Assembly: GCF_014205295.1 (NCBI RefSeq)
Contig: NZ_JACHNF010000001.1
Span: 5,890,001-5,954,000 of the forward strand
DNA length: 64,000 nt
Direction of reading: 5' to 3'
DNA from: Kribbella solani
GTDB lineage: Bacteria > Actinomycetota > Actinomycetes > Propionibacteriales > Kribbellaceae
The notes under the pieces were generated by a model. The model saw only the letters and a list, made by a program, of their open reading frames with translations. It did not search any database and was not told the DNA's origin. Below are positions 43,245-50,614 of this stretch, piece after piece; position 1 is the first letter of the stretch; each line of letters opens with the position of its first letter. The translations under genes and the position numbers were made by a program.

Positions 43245-43838
43245 TCAGTTGTTCTGCTCGGAGTCCTGCTCGCAGGTCTTCAGCGTGTCGACGGAGTTGC
43301 CGTCGTTGCCCAGACCGAGGACACCGGACAGGTTGGTCAGCGGGACGTTGCCGCCGATACCGGTCGCGGACAGCTCGTTGTGGCAAGCCTGGAACGGACC
43401 GACGTTGTTGCGGGAGACCGACAGAACGCCGTGGCCGTCAGCCTTGTACCACTTGCGGTTGTTCTGCTCGTTGCCCTGCTCACAGGTCTTGACCGCGGTC
43501 ACCGAGTTGCCGTTGTTGAAGAAGCCGACAACGCCGACCACGTCGTTCGCCGGCACGTTGCCGCCGATGCCGGTGCCGGAGCCGAACAGGTGGCAGGCCT
43601 GGAACGGGCCGATGTTGTTGTCGTCGATCGCAACCAGGTCGCCGTTCTTCTTCACGCCGTACCAGCCGTGGTTGCCGCCGTAGGCCTTGCTGGCCGCCGA
43701 CGCCGCGTCCGCCAGGCCCATGTCCTGAGCCTTCTTCTGGGTGTCGTCGAGAACGTTGGCGCTCACGACGGTGGCCAGACCAAGGGTGGCGACGGTCGCC
43801 ACTGCCGCGGCCGCGACGATCTTGCGAGTTACCTGCAT
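43245..43838 (-). CDS. secreted two-repeat Cys protein, rodlin/chaplin-like
   Basis: A 197-aa protein from ATG 43838 with AAAGGAAA upstream. A signal peptide covers about 1-27 (VVSA-N). Two repeats of about 54 residues follow a short Trp/Gly-rich part: each has N-x-GPFQACH, TGIGGNVP, a GVVG/GVLG hydrophobic strand, NxGNSV, and TCEQ..EQNN. Two Cys per repeat suggest one disulfide each. Order and spacing recall the rodlins and chaplins that coat aerial hyphae and spores of Streptomyces, but it is not a typical chaplin, and the assignment is by pattern only. A long AT-richer 5' region precedes it. Confidence 0.5.
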   Translation of the reverse strand: MQVTRKIVAAAAVATVATLGLATVVSANVLDDTQKKAQDMGLADAASAASKAYGGNHGWYGVKKNGDLVAIDDNNIGPFQACHLFGSGTGIGGNVPANDVVGVVGFFNNGNSVTAVKTCEQGNEQNNRKWYKADGHGVLSVSRNNVGPFQACHNELSATGIGGNVPLTNLSGVLGLGNDGNSVDTLKTCEQDSEQNN

Positions 43839-44342
43839 TATGCCAGGTTTCCTTTCGGGTTTGACGGATTCGTCTTAGTGCTAACGACACCTGGCAGAGC
43901 TGGTTACAAACTTTTTGGTGACTTTTTCCGGGCCGGAATCCGCACATAGCCGACCGGTGATGAGTTGCCTGACGGAGCAATCAAACCCGTGCTGACCAGG
44001 TAACTTACCAGCAACGGTACGCTCGGTGGAGCGAGCGGAAGTTGAGATGAAATCACCCGTAACCGACCGATCCGTACGTCGTTGAGTCAGCGCGGGTGAC
44101 GGATACCCGGTGAATCGGAGGATTGTTTCGGTGGGCTCGGTGGCCGCCGAATTGGCAATAGCACGATTCGTCGGAATATGTTGGAACCATTGCCGGAGTT
44201 TCGCGCCGTGTTTTTTCGGGGCAGGGCGCGACCGGCGGCCAGACCCGCTGCCGCGCGCATCGGCAGCGGTGGGAGACCCGGGCCCTTCGTGGGTCCGGGT
44301 CTTTCCTTTTGCCGGCGACTTCGCGGCGGCTTCCCGGCGACG
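43839..44342. other. 500-bp gene-free region upstream of the rodlin-like gene
   Basis: No credible gene on either strand. The first 200 bp are AT-richer than average (for example ACAAACTTTTTGGTGACTTT at 43904-43923) and probably hold the promoter of the secreted protein. GGTAACTTACC (43999-44009) is an 11-bp odd palindrome. The far end carries the hairpin at 44274-44302 and the 3' end of the exporter gene. Confidence 0.5.
44274..44302 (+). terminator. 12-bp hairpin near the end of the DMT exporter gene
   Basis: AGACCCGGGCCC (44274-44285), loop TTCGT, GGGTCCGGGTCT (44291-44302); one G-T pair. It is followed on the plus strand by TTCCTTTT, yet the nearest gene ending here is on the minus strand (stop 44343). 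It may work in both directions. Confidence 0.5.
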
Positions 44343-45284
44343 CTACTGGCCGCGGCGGCGCTCCGACGTGACCACCAGTGCGACCCCGACGATGATCACC
44401 GCGCCGCCGAGCAGGATCTGCCAGGTCAGGCTCTCGTTCAGGATCAGCCACCCGAGCAGTACCGCGACCGCCGGGTTCACGTACGCGTACGTCCCGATCA
44501 GTGAGATCGGTGCGTTCGCCAAGAGATACGAGTACGCGGTGTACGCCAGCAGCGACCCGAACACCACCAGGTACGCGAGGCCGAACCACCCCGATTGGTC
44601 TATTTGGCCGAAGTGCAGTCGTCCCGGTTCGCCGCGGAGTACGCCGAGCAGGATCATCGCCGCGCCGCCGAACAGCATCTCGTACAGCGCCGTCACCAGT
44701 GGGTCGCGCGGCAGCCCGAGCCGGGGCGCGAACCGGGAGCCGGTCGCCCAGCAGATCGTGCCGGCCACCAGGATCGCCACCGACAGCGGCTTCGCGCTCG
44801 TGTTGCCGCCTGACAACGCCAGCAGCGCGGCGCCGCCGAAGCCGATCAGTACGCCGCCCCAGGTCATCGCCCGCGGCCGCTCGCCGCCGCCGACGCGGAG
44901 CAGCATCAGCCACAACGGGATCGCGGCGACCAGGAGAGCGGCCAGGCCGGACGGAACGGTCTGCTCCGCGACCGCCACCGCGCCGTTGCCGAAAGCAAGC
45001 AGGAGTACGCCGACGGTAGCCGCGCCGATCGCCTCCCGCCGGGTGATCCGCAGTCGGCGCCACCCGGACTTCAGCGCCAGCCCGGTGGCCAGCAGGATGC
45101 CGGCGGTCAGGAACCGGCCGGCCATCCCGAGCATCGGCGGGATGTGCGCCTCCACCACCACCCGGATTGCCAGGTAGGTCGATCCCCAGACGATGTACAC
45201 GACCACGAGCGCGGTCCAGATCATCGCCCCGGAACCCGCCCGGGAGCCGGGTCCGGCCACTTGGGCCGGTGCGGACGCGGCCAT
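44343..45284 (-). CDS. EamA/DMT-superfamily exporter
   Basis: A 313-aa membrane protein. ATG 45284 is chosen because GAGGAGG precedes it at the right distance; the frame continues to 45320. Ten membrane helices in two EamA repeats (WTALVVVYIVWGSTYLAIRV, AYVNPAVAVLLGWLILNE, GGAVIIVGVALVVTSERRR). YedA/RhaT-like members export amino acids or other metabolites; the substrate is unknown. Confidence 0.84.
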   Translation of the reverse strand: MAASAPAQVAGPGSRAGSGAMIWTALVVVYIVWGSTYLAIRVVVEAHIPPMLGMAGRFLTAGILLATGLALKSGWRRLRITRREAIGAATVGVLLLAFGNGAVAVAEQTVPSGLAALLVAAIPLWLMLLRVGGGERPRAMTWGGVLIGFGGAALLALSGGNTSAKPLSVAILVAGTICWATGSRFAPRLGLPRDPLVTALYEMLFGGAAMILLGVLRGEPGRLHFGQIDQSGWFGLAYLVVFGSLLAYTAYSYLLANAPISLIGTYAYVNPAVAVLLGWLILNESLTWQILLGGAVIIVGVALVVTSERRRGQ

Positions 45285-45703
45285 CAGTACCTCCTCGATC
45301 GCGTCAGGGGTGTCTTGCACGAACGATGCTTACATTAGGTCCCGCTCGATCCAGGGCGCAAGACCAGGCCGATCGAGACCCATTTGTGACACATCTCGTC
45401 GATGTGCTGGATTTGTGTCACACGAGCGCGATGATGGGACCAGTGGATGGACTGGTGTCTCATGCTGAGACCGGTTTCGGTACCCGCGTACCCACCAAAG
45501 TCCTGACAGTTAGCGGATCAGGCACCTGGTATGTACGGTGTCCGGCAAGATGGGAGTGAGACCAGTGAGGGGTCCACTGCCAGCAGTGCATCAACCCCTG
45601 GATCCACGAGGACCTGCCTGCATAAGCCTGACCCGGCTGAAGGGCCGGCCCCCGTGCAACGTTGCGGTCGCGGCGATCCCGCGCTCGAACCCGAGGAGTG
45701 CAT
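45285..45703. other. 420-bp regulatory region before the 2-oxoacid dehydrogenase operon
   Basis: No gene is supported here. It holds divergent control signals for the exporter (minus) and the dehydrogenase operon (plus). The clearest element is the spaced inverted repeat at 45385-45422. GAGGAG at 45693-45698 is the ribosome site of the E1 alpha gene. I cannot place a promoter with confidence. Confidence 0.45.
45385..45422. promoter_or_regulatory. spaced inverted repeat TGTGACACA...TGTGTCACA
   Basis: TGTGACACA (45385-45393) and its exact complement TGTGTCACA (45414-45422), 20 bp apart, so the centres are about three helical turns from each other. Each 9-mer is itself near-palindromic (TGTGACACA, TGTGTCACA), as for two dimer sites of one regulator, such as a CRP/FNR-like or GntR/HutC protein. 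It lies about 280 bp before the E1 alpha start. Confidence 0.5.
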
Positions 45704-46867
45704 GTGAGTGAGACGGTGCCGGGCCCTGCCCCGGAAGTGTTCGCGCCACACAAGGCGCCGGTCAGTCCGCCCCAGGCCTCCGAGGAGGTCGAGTTCGTCC
45801 AGCTGCTGACGCCCGAAGGCGAGCGCGTCGAGCACCCGGACTACACGTTCGACCTGGACGACGAGGCGATCAAGGGCTTCTACCGGGACATGGTCCTGGT
45901 CCGCCGGATCGACGCCGAGGCGACCGCCCTGCAACGCCAGGGTGAGCTCGGCCTGTGGGCGTCGCTGCTCGGTCAGGAGGCCGCGCAGATCGGCTCCGGC
46001 CGGGCGCTGAACCGCAAGGACATGGTCTTCCCGACGTACCGGGAACACGGCGTCGCGTGGTGCCAGGGGGTCAACCCGCTGAACCTGCTCGGCCTGTTCC
46101 GCGGCGTCGACCAGGGCGCCTGGGACCCGAAGGACAACAACTTCCACCTGTACACGATCGTGATCGGCGCCCAGACGCTGCACGCGACCGGGTACGCGAT
46201 GGGTCAGCAGCGCGACCACGCGATCGGCGACGCCGAGAGCGGCGAGGCCACGATCGCGTACTTCGGCGACGGCGCCAGCAGCCAGGGCGACGTGAACGAG
46301 GCGTTCATCTGGGCCTCGGTGTTCAACGCGCCGGTGGTGTTCTTCTGCCAGAACAACCAGTGGGCGATCTCGGAGCCGATCGACCGGCAGACCCGGATCC
46401 CGCTGTACCAGCGCGCGGCCGGCTTCGGCTTCCCGGGCGTACGCGTCGACGGCAACGACGTGCTCGCGACGTACGCCGTCACCCAGCAGGCACTGAAGCG
46501 CGCTCGCGAGGGCAGCGGGCCGTCGCTGATCGAGGCGTACACGTACCGGATGGGCGCGCACACCACCTCCGACGACCCGACCAAGTACCGGCTGAACGAG
46601 GACCTGGAGCACTGGAAGCTCAAGGACCCGATCGAGCGCGTACACGCGTACCTGACCCGGCATGCGGGCGTCGACCACGACTACTTCGAGGAGCTCGACG
46701 CCGAGGCGGACAAGATCGCCGCCGAGCTGCGGGCCGGCTGCCTGGGGCTGCCGGACCCGGTGCTGACCGACTTCTTCCAGAACGTCTACGTCGATGAGAC
46801 GCCGCAACTGGCCGAACAGCGCGCGCAGTTCGCCGCCTACGCCGCGTCGTTCGAAGGCGAGGGCTGA
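45704..46867 (+). CDS. 2-oxoacid dehydrogenase E1 alpha subunit
   Basis: A 387-aa thiamin-diphosphate enzyme subunit. GTG 45704 has GAGGAG six bases upstream. The TPP/Mg motif reads IAYFGDGASSQGDVNEAFIWASVFNAPVVFFCQNN, and the phosphorylation-loop region is YRMGAHTTSDDPTKYR, as in branched-chain (BkdA1) and actinobacterial pyruvate (PdhA) E1 alpha. With E1 beta it decarboxylates a 2-oxoacid and acylates the E2 lipoyl arm. Separate alpha and beta chains plus an E2 with one lipoyl domain fit branched-chain keto acids, which also supply starter units for fatty acids; pyruvate remains possible. Three bp precede E1 beta. Confidence 0.88.
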   Translation: MSETVPGPAPEVFAPHKAPVSPPQASEEVEFVQLLTPEGERVEHPDYTFDLDDEAIKGFYRDMVLVRRIDAEATALQRQGELGLWASLLGQEAAQIGSGRALNRKDMVFPTYREHGVAWCQGVNPLNLLGLFRGVDQGAWDPKDNNFHLYTIVIGAQTLHATGYAMGQQRDHAIGDAESGEATIAYFGDGASSQGDVNEAFIWASVFNAPVVFFCQNNQWAISEPIDRQTRIPLYQRAAGFGFPGVRVDGNDVLATYAVTQQALKRAREGSGPSLIEAYTYRMGAHTTSDDPTKYRLNEDLEHWKLKDPIERVHAYLTRHAGVDHDYFEELDAEADKIAAELRAGCLGLPDPVLTDFFQNVYVDETPQLAEQRAQFAAYAASFEGEG

Positions 46868-46870
46868 GCG

Positions 46871-47848
46871 ATGACGAAGATCACTCTCGGCAAGGCCATC
46901 AACGCCGGCCTGCGGGCCGCGATGGAGAACGACCCGAAGGTGCTCGTGATGGGCGAGGACATCGGCAAGCTCGGCGGTGTCTTCCGGGTCACCGAAGGGC
47001 TGCAGAAGGACTTCGGCGAGGACCGGGTGATCGACACCCCGCTGGCCGAGTCCGGCATCATCGGCACCGCGGTCGGCCTCGCGCTGCGCGGGTACCGGCC
47101 GGTGTGCGAGATCCAGTTCGACGGGTTCGTGTTCCCGGCGTACGACCAGATCATCAGCCAGGTCGCGAAGATGCACTACCGGTCGATGGGCCGGCTCCGG
47201 ATGCCGATCGTCATCCGGATTCCGTACGGCGGCGGGATCGGCGCGGTCGAGCATCACTCCGAGTCGCCGGAGACGCTGTTCGCGCACGTCGCCGGGCTCA
47301 AGGTGGTCTCCTGCGGCGACCCGGTGGACGCGTACTGGATGATCCAGCAGGCGATCTCCTCAGACGATCCGGTGATCTTCTTCGAGCCCAAGCGGCGGTA
47401 CCACGAGAAGGCCGAGCTGGACGAGGCCACGCCGCCGGCGCGGCCGCTGCACCAGGCGAAGGTCGTGCGCGAAGGCACCGATGCGACGCTGTTCTGTTAC
47501 GGCCCGATGGTGAAGACCTGCCTGCAGGCCGCCGAAGCAGCGGTCGAGGACGGACGGAACCTGGAGGTCGTGGACCTGCGGACGATCTCGCCGCTGGACC
47601 TGGCGACGATCTTCGCGTCGGTGAAGAAGACGCGGCGGGCGCTGGTCGTACACGAGGCGCCGCTGTCGCTCGGTACCGGATCGGAGATCGCGGCGCGGGT
47701 GACCGAGGAGTGCTTCTACCACCTCGAGGCGCCGGTGCTGCGGGTGACCGGGTACGACACTCCGTACCCGCCGTCGCGGATGGAGGACGACTACCTTCCG
47801 GACCTGGACCGGGTACTGGACGGCGTCGACCGGGTGATGGGGTACTGA
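46871..47848 (+). CDS. 2-oxoacid dehydrogenase E1 beta subunit
   Basis: A 325-aa subunit from ATG 46871. The pyrimidine-binding domain has VLVMGEDIGKLGGVFRVTEGL with the catalytic Glu in DTPLAESGIIGTAVGLALRG, then QFDGFVFPAYDQIISQ, and the C-terminal transketolase domain (LEVVDLRTISPLDLATI). It dimerises with E1 alpha into an alpha2beta2 enzyme. Its TGA shares one base with the E2 ATG (TGATG). Confidence 0.9.
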   Translation: MTKITLGKAINAGLRAAMENDPKVLVMGEDIGKLGGVFRVTEGLQKDFGEDRVIDTPLAESGIIGTAVGLALRGYRPVCEIQFDGFVFPAYDQIISQVAKMHYRSMGRLRMPIVIRIPYGGGIGAVEHHSESPETLFAHVAGLKVVSCGDPVDAYWMIQQAISSDDPVIFFEPKRRYHEKAELDEATPPARPLHQAKVVREGTDATLFCYGPMVKTCLQAAEAAVEDGRNLEVVDLRTISPLDLATIFASVKKTRRALVVHEAPLSLGTGSEIAARVTEECFYHLEAPVLRVTGYDTPYPPSRMEDDYLPDLDRVLDGVDRVMGY

Positions 47849-49182
47849 TGGGCGTGCAGCAGTTCCGGCTCCCCGACGTCGGGGAGGGCCTGGTCGAGGC
47901 CGAGATCGTCAGCTGGAAGGTCAAGCCCGGCGACACGGTGAAGCTCAACGACACCGTGGTCGAGATCGAAACCGCGAAGTCGCTGGTCGAGCTTCCGGTG
48001 CCGTTCGCGGGCGTGATCACCGAGCTGTTGGTGCCGGAGGGCGAGACGGTTCCGGTCGGTACGCCGATCATCTCCGTGCAGACCGACTCGGCCGGCGCGG
48101 AACCACCCGCCGACGACATGGTCCCCACCATCCCCGAACCCGACAACGGCGGCCGCACCGCCGTCCTGGTCGGCTACGGCCCCAAAACCACGGAAGCCAA
48201 ACGCCGCCCCCGCAAACCGGCTGATGCGGTTCCGGTTTCGGTAGCCGCGGCGCCGGCGGTAGTACCGGAGGTTGTTGTTGCTAAGAGCAACGAACCGGCC
48301 GGTTCCGCGCGGGTGCTGGCGAAGCCGCCGGTGCGGAAGTTGGCTAAGGATCTGGGGATTGATCTTGGGGTGGTGACCGCGACCGGGCCGGGTGGGGTGA
48401 TCACCCGCGCGGACGTCGAGTCACATGTGACGGCTCCGGCCGAAGCGGCTCCTGCGTACGAGGCGGCGCCGGTGGTGAGTGGGCTGGGTGACACTCGGGT
48501 GCCGGTCAAGGGTGTGCAGAAGGTGATGGCGCAGGCGATGGTTGCCAGTGCGTTCAGCGCGCCGCATGTGACCGAGTGGATCACCGTCGACGTCAGCGCC
48601 ACCATGGAGCTGGTCGAGCGGTTGAAGAACGACAAGGCGTTCCGCGACCTGCGCGTTTCGCCGTTGCTGATCGTCGCGAAGGCGGTCACGCTGGCGGCGC
48701 GGCGTACGCCGATCGTGAACGCGGCCTGGGACGAACAGGCGCAGGAGATCGTGTACAAGGGCGCGGTGAACCTCGGTATCGCCGCGGCCACCCCGCGCGG
48801 ACTGATCGTCCCGAACATCAAGGGCGCCGACTCGCGCACCCTGCCGGATCTGTGCCGCGCGCTGAACGAGCTGGTCGCGACCGCCCGCGAAGGCAAGACC
48901 CAGCCGGCCGATCAGGCGGGTGGTTCGTTCACGATCACCAACGTCGGCGTCTTCGGCGTCGACGCGGGTACGCCGATCATCAACCCGGGTGAGGCCGCGA
49001 TCCTCGCGTTCGGCGCGGTCCGGAAGCAGCCGTGGGTGGTGGACGACGAGATCGTTCCGCGCTGGATCACCACGCTGGCGCTGTCCTTCGACCACCGCCT
49101 GATCGACGGCGAGAAGGGCTCCACGTTCCTCGCCGACGTCGCGAGCATCCTCGAGGATCCCGCCCGCGCCCTGATGTTCTGA
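47848..49182 (+). CDS. dihydrolipoamide acyltransferase E2
   Basis: A 444-aa protein from ATG 47848. Lipoyl domain at 1-80 with modified K44 (EIETAKSLVELP), a Pro/Ala/Val linker, a peripheral-subunit-binding domain near 155-195 (AKPPVRKLAKDLGIDLGVVTATGPGGVITRADV), another linker, and the catalytic CAT domain from about 215, ending with the active site SFDHRLIDGEKG. It moves the acyl group from lipoamide to CoA and forms the core of the complex. E3 (lipoamide dehydrogenase) is not in the window. A strong terminator follows. Confidence 0.9.
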   Translation: MGVQQFRLPDVGEGLVEAEIVSWKVKPGDTVKLNDTVVEIETAKSLVELPVPFAGVITELLVPEGETVPVGTPIISVQTDSAGAEPPADDMVPTIPEPDNGGRTAVLVGYGPKTTEAKRRPRKPADAVPVSVAAAPAVVPEVVVAKSNEPAGSARVLAKPPVRKLAKDLGIDLGVVTATGPGGVITRADVESHVTAPAEAAPAYEAAPVVSGLGDTRVPVKGVQKVMAQAMVASAFSAPHVTEWITVDVSATMELVERLKNDKAFRDLRVSPLLIVAKAVTLAARRTPIVNAAWDEQAQEIVYKGAVNLGIAAATPRGLIVPNIKGADSRTLPDLCRALNELVATAREGKTQPADQAGGSFTITNVGVFGVDAGTPIINPGEAAILAFGAVRKQPWVVDDEIVPRWITTLALSFDHRLIDGEKGSTFLADVASILEDPARALMF

Positions 49183-49210
49183 GGCACCCTGAGGTTCTGA
49201 GCACACCAGC

Positions 49211-49241
49211 CGAAGGCCGGGGGCACCGCCCCCGGCCTTCG
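49211..49241 (+). terminator. rho-independent terminator of the 2-oxoacid dehydrogenase operon
   Basis: A perfect 14-bp stem (CGAAGGCCGGGGGC, 49211-49224, and its complement, 49228-49241) with a 3-base loop, followed by GGTTTTC. It begins 28 bp after the E2 stop. Confidence 0.88.
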
Positions 49242-49274
49242 GGTTTTCACACCGCCTGGTGAGAAGGTGTTGGG

Positions 49275-50105
49275 GTGCTCGTCATCTTTGTGGTGCTCGG
49301 GGCGGCGGTTCTGCATGCGACGTGGAACGCGATGGCGCACGGGGCACCGGACCGGGTCGCCGGGCTGGCGTTGTTCGAGCTGTCGGCCGGCGTGATCGGC
49401 CTGATCGCAGTGCTCTTCATGGGGCTGCCACCAGCCGGTACGTGGTGGTACATCATCGCGTCGGCGATACTGCATGTCGCGTACCTGGGCGGGCTGCTCG
49501 CCTCGTACCAGCTGGGTCAGTTCAGCCAGATGTACCCGCTGGCACGCGGTACGTCGCCGTGGGTGGTCGCCGTGGTGTCGATCGTGATCCTGAACCAGCA
49601 GTTGGCGCTGATCGAGCTGGCCGGCGTACTGCTGATCTCCGGTGGGCTGATCGGTCTCGTCTTCATCGGCCGCCCTGGACGCCGTCAGGCGCCGGCGTTG
49701 CTCGCGGCATTCGGTACCGGGCTGATGATCGCTTCGTACACCGTGGTCGACGGCGTGGCGGTGCACAAGATGCCGGTCGCGACGTACATGGGCTGGGTCT
49801 TCATGCTCCAGGGATTCGCGGTCCCGATCGCGGTGCTGTGCTGGCGCGGACCGCGATCGTTCAACCTGCCGCGCCCGGCGATCCTCTCCGGCCTGGCCGG
49901 CGGCGTCGTGTCGATGGCGGCCTACGGTCTCGTGCTCTGGGCCCAGACCCGCGGCACGCTCGCCGCCATCGCCGCCCTGCGTGAAACCAGCATCATCTTC
50001 GGCGCGATCATCGGCGCCCTGTTCTTCCACGAACGCTTCGGCCCCAAACGCGCCGCCGCCGCGCTCGTCGTGGTCGCCGGCATAGTCCTGATCACCCTGG
50101 GCTGA
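49275..50105 (+). CDS. EamA/DMT-superfamily exporter
   Basis: A 276-aa membrane protein from GTG 49275 with GAGAAGG upstream. About nine to ten helices in two halves (VIFVVLGAAVLHATWNAMAH, LISGGLIGLVFIGRPGRR, ILSGLAGGVVSMAAYGLVLW, ALVVVAGIVLITLG). The short first helix and the HATWNA motif match the smaller DMT subgroup. It is the third exporter of this fold in the window and appears to be transcribed alone. Confidence 0.83.
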   Translation: MLVIFVVLGAAVLHATWNAMAHGAPDRVAGLALFELSAGVIGLIAVLFMGLPPAGTWWYIIASAILHVAYLGGLLASYQLGQFSQMYPLARGTSPWVVAVVSIVILNQQLALIELAGVLLISGGLIGLVFIGRPGRRQAPALLAAFGTGLMIASYTVVDGVAVHKMPVATYMGWVFMLQGFAVPIAVLCWRGPRSFNLPRPAILSGLAGGVVSMAAYGLVLWAQTRGTLAAIAALRETSIIFGAIIGALFFHERFGPKRAAAALVVVAGIVLITLG

Positions 50106-50175
50106 AGCAGTACCGCGCCGACCCGGACTGCTTGGCATCGCCGAGCAGCAGGTTGTATCGCCGATCGCCACAGGT

Positions 50176-50265
50176 CCATTTGGGTGGTTAACCCGCAGGT
50201 GTGCCCCTTCACAAGCTGCATCCCACCCGTGAACGGGCAGACCCGCGGGTTAACCACCCAAATGG
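50176..50265. repeat. 21-bp perfect inverted repeat with a nested inner stem
   Basis: Outer arms 50176-50196 (CCATTTGGGTGGTTAACCCG...) and 50245-50265 are perfect complements. Inside the 48-base loop TGCCCCTTCAC pairs with GTGAACGGGCA with one mismatch, giving a long two-part hairpin. The outer arm contains the HpaI-like palindrome GTTAAC. It lies 70 bp past the exporter stop. It may be a terminator, a small non-autonomous element or a structured transcript end. Confidence 0.7.
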
Positions 50266-50437
50266 CGCCGGGCCGGCCGGATGTGCTGCTGACGGGATTG
50301 GTGCGGGTTGGATTGCTCACGGGCAGTGGGATTGCGCGCGTCGCGCGGCAAGCGCGAGCTGTGCGGCGATAGCCCGGAAGGGACGCACCGGCGCTGAGCC
50401 GGGGTGGGCGGGAGCACGCGGAGCGGGCGCGGGAGGA

Positions 50438-50543
50438 GCGGAGCGACGGAGTGCCCGTGGAGCATGCGTGGGGGCGTACGCGCGGGTGATGCGGAGCGAC
50501 GGAGTGCCCGTGGAGCATGCGTGGGGGCGTACGCGCGGGTGAT
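50438..50543. repeat. 53-bp perfect tandem duplication
   Basis: The unit 50438-50490 (starting GCGGAGCGACGGAGTGCCCG) is repeated exactly at 50491-50543. It contains GGAGCATGCGTG and GCGTACGCG palindromes. No frame across it looks coding. Perfect identity means a recent duplication. Confidence 0.9.
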
Positions 50544-50614
50544 GTGGTTGAGGGGGACGAGTGGAGGCCCGGGCGGCGGACCCCCACTCGGTCTGGGGTA
50601 TTCGGTGTTGGGGG

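Larger units (their letters stand above)
50106..50614. other. 509-bp gene-free region between convergent genes
   Basis: No believable gene. It contains the long nested hairpin at 50176-50265 and the 53-bp tandem duplication at 50438-50543. The sequence around 50395-50440 is rich in GGAGC/GCGGAGC words related to the repeat. Both flanking genes point into it. Confidence 0.6.

Noticed and set aside
45518-47287. 589-codon minus-strand frame opposite the E1 subunits
   Set aside because: Shadow of two well-supported dehydrogenase genes; composition is not protein-like.
50438-50543. CRISPR array
   Set aside because: Only two 53-bp copies directly abutting, without spacers, and no cas genes.
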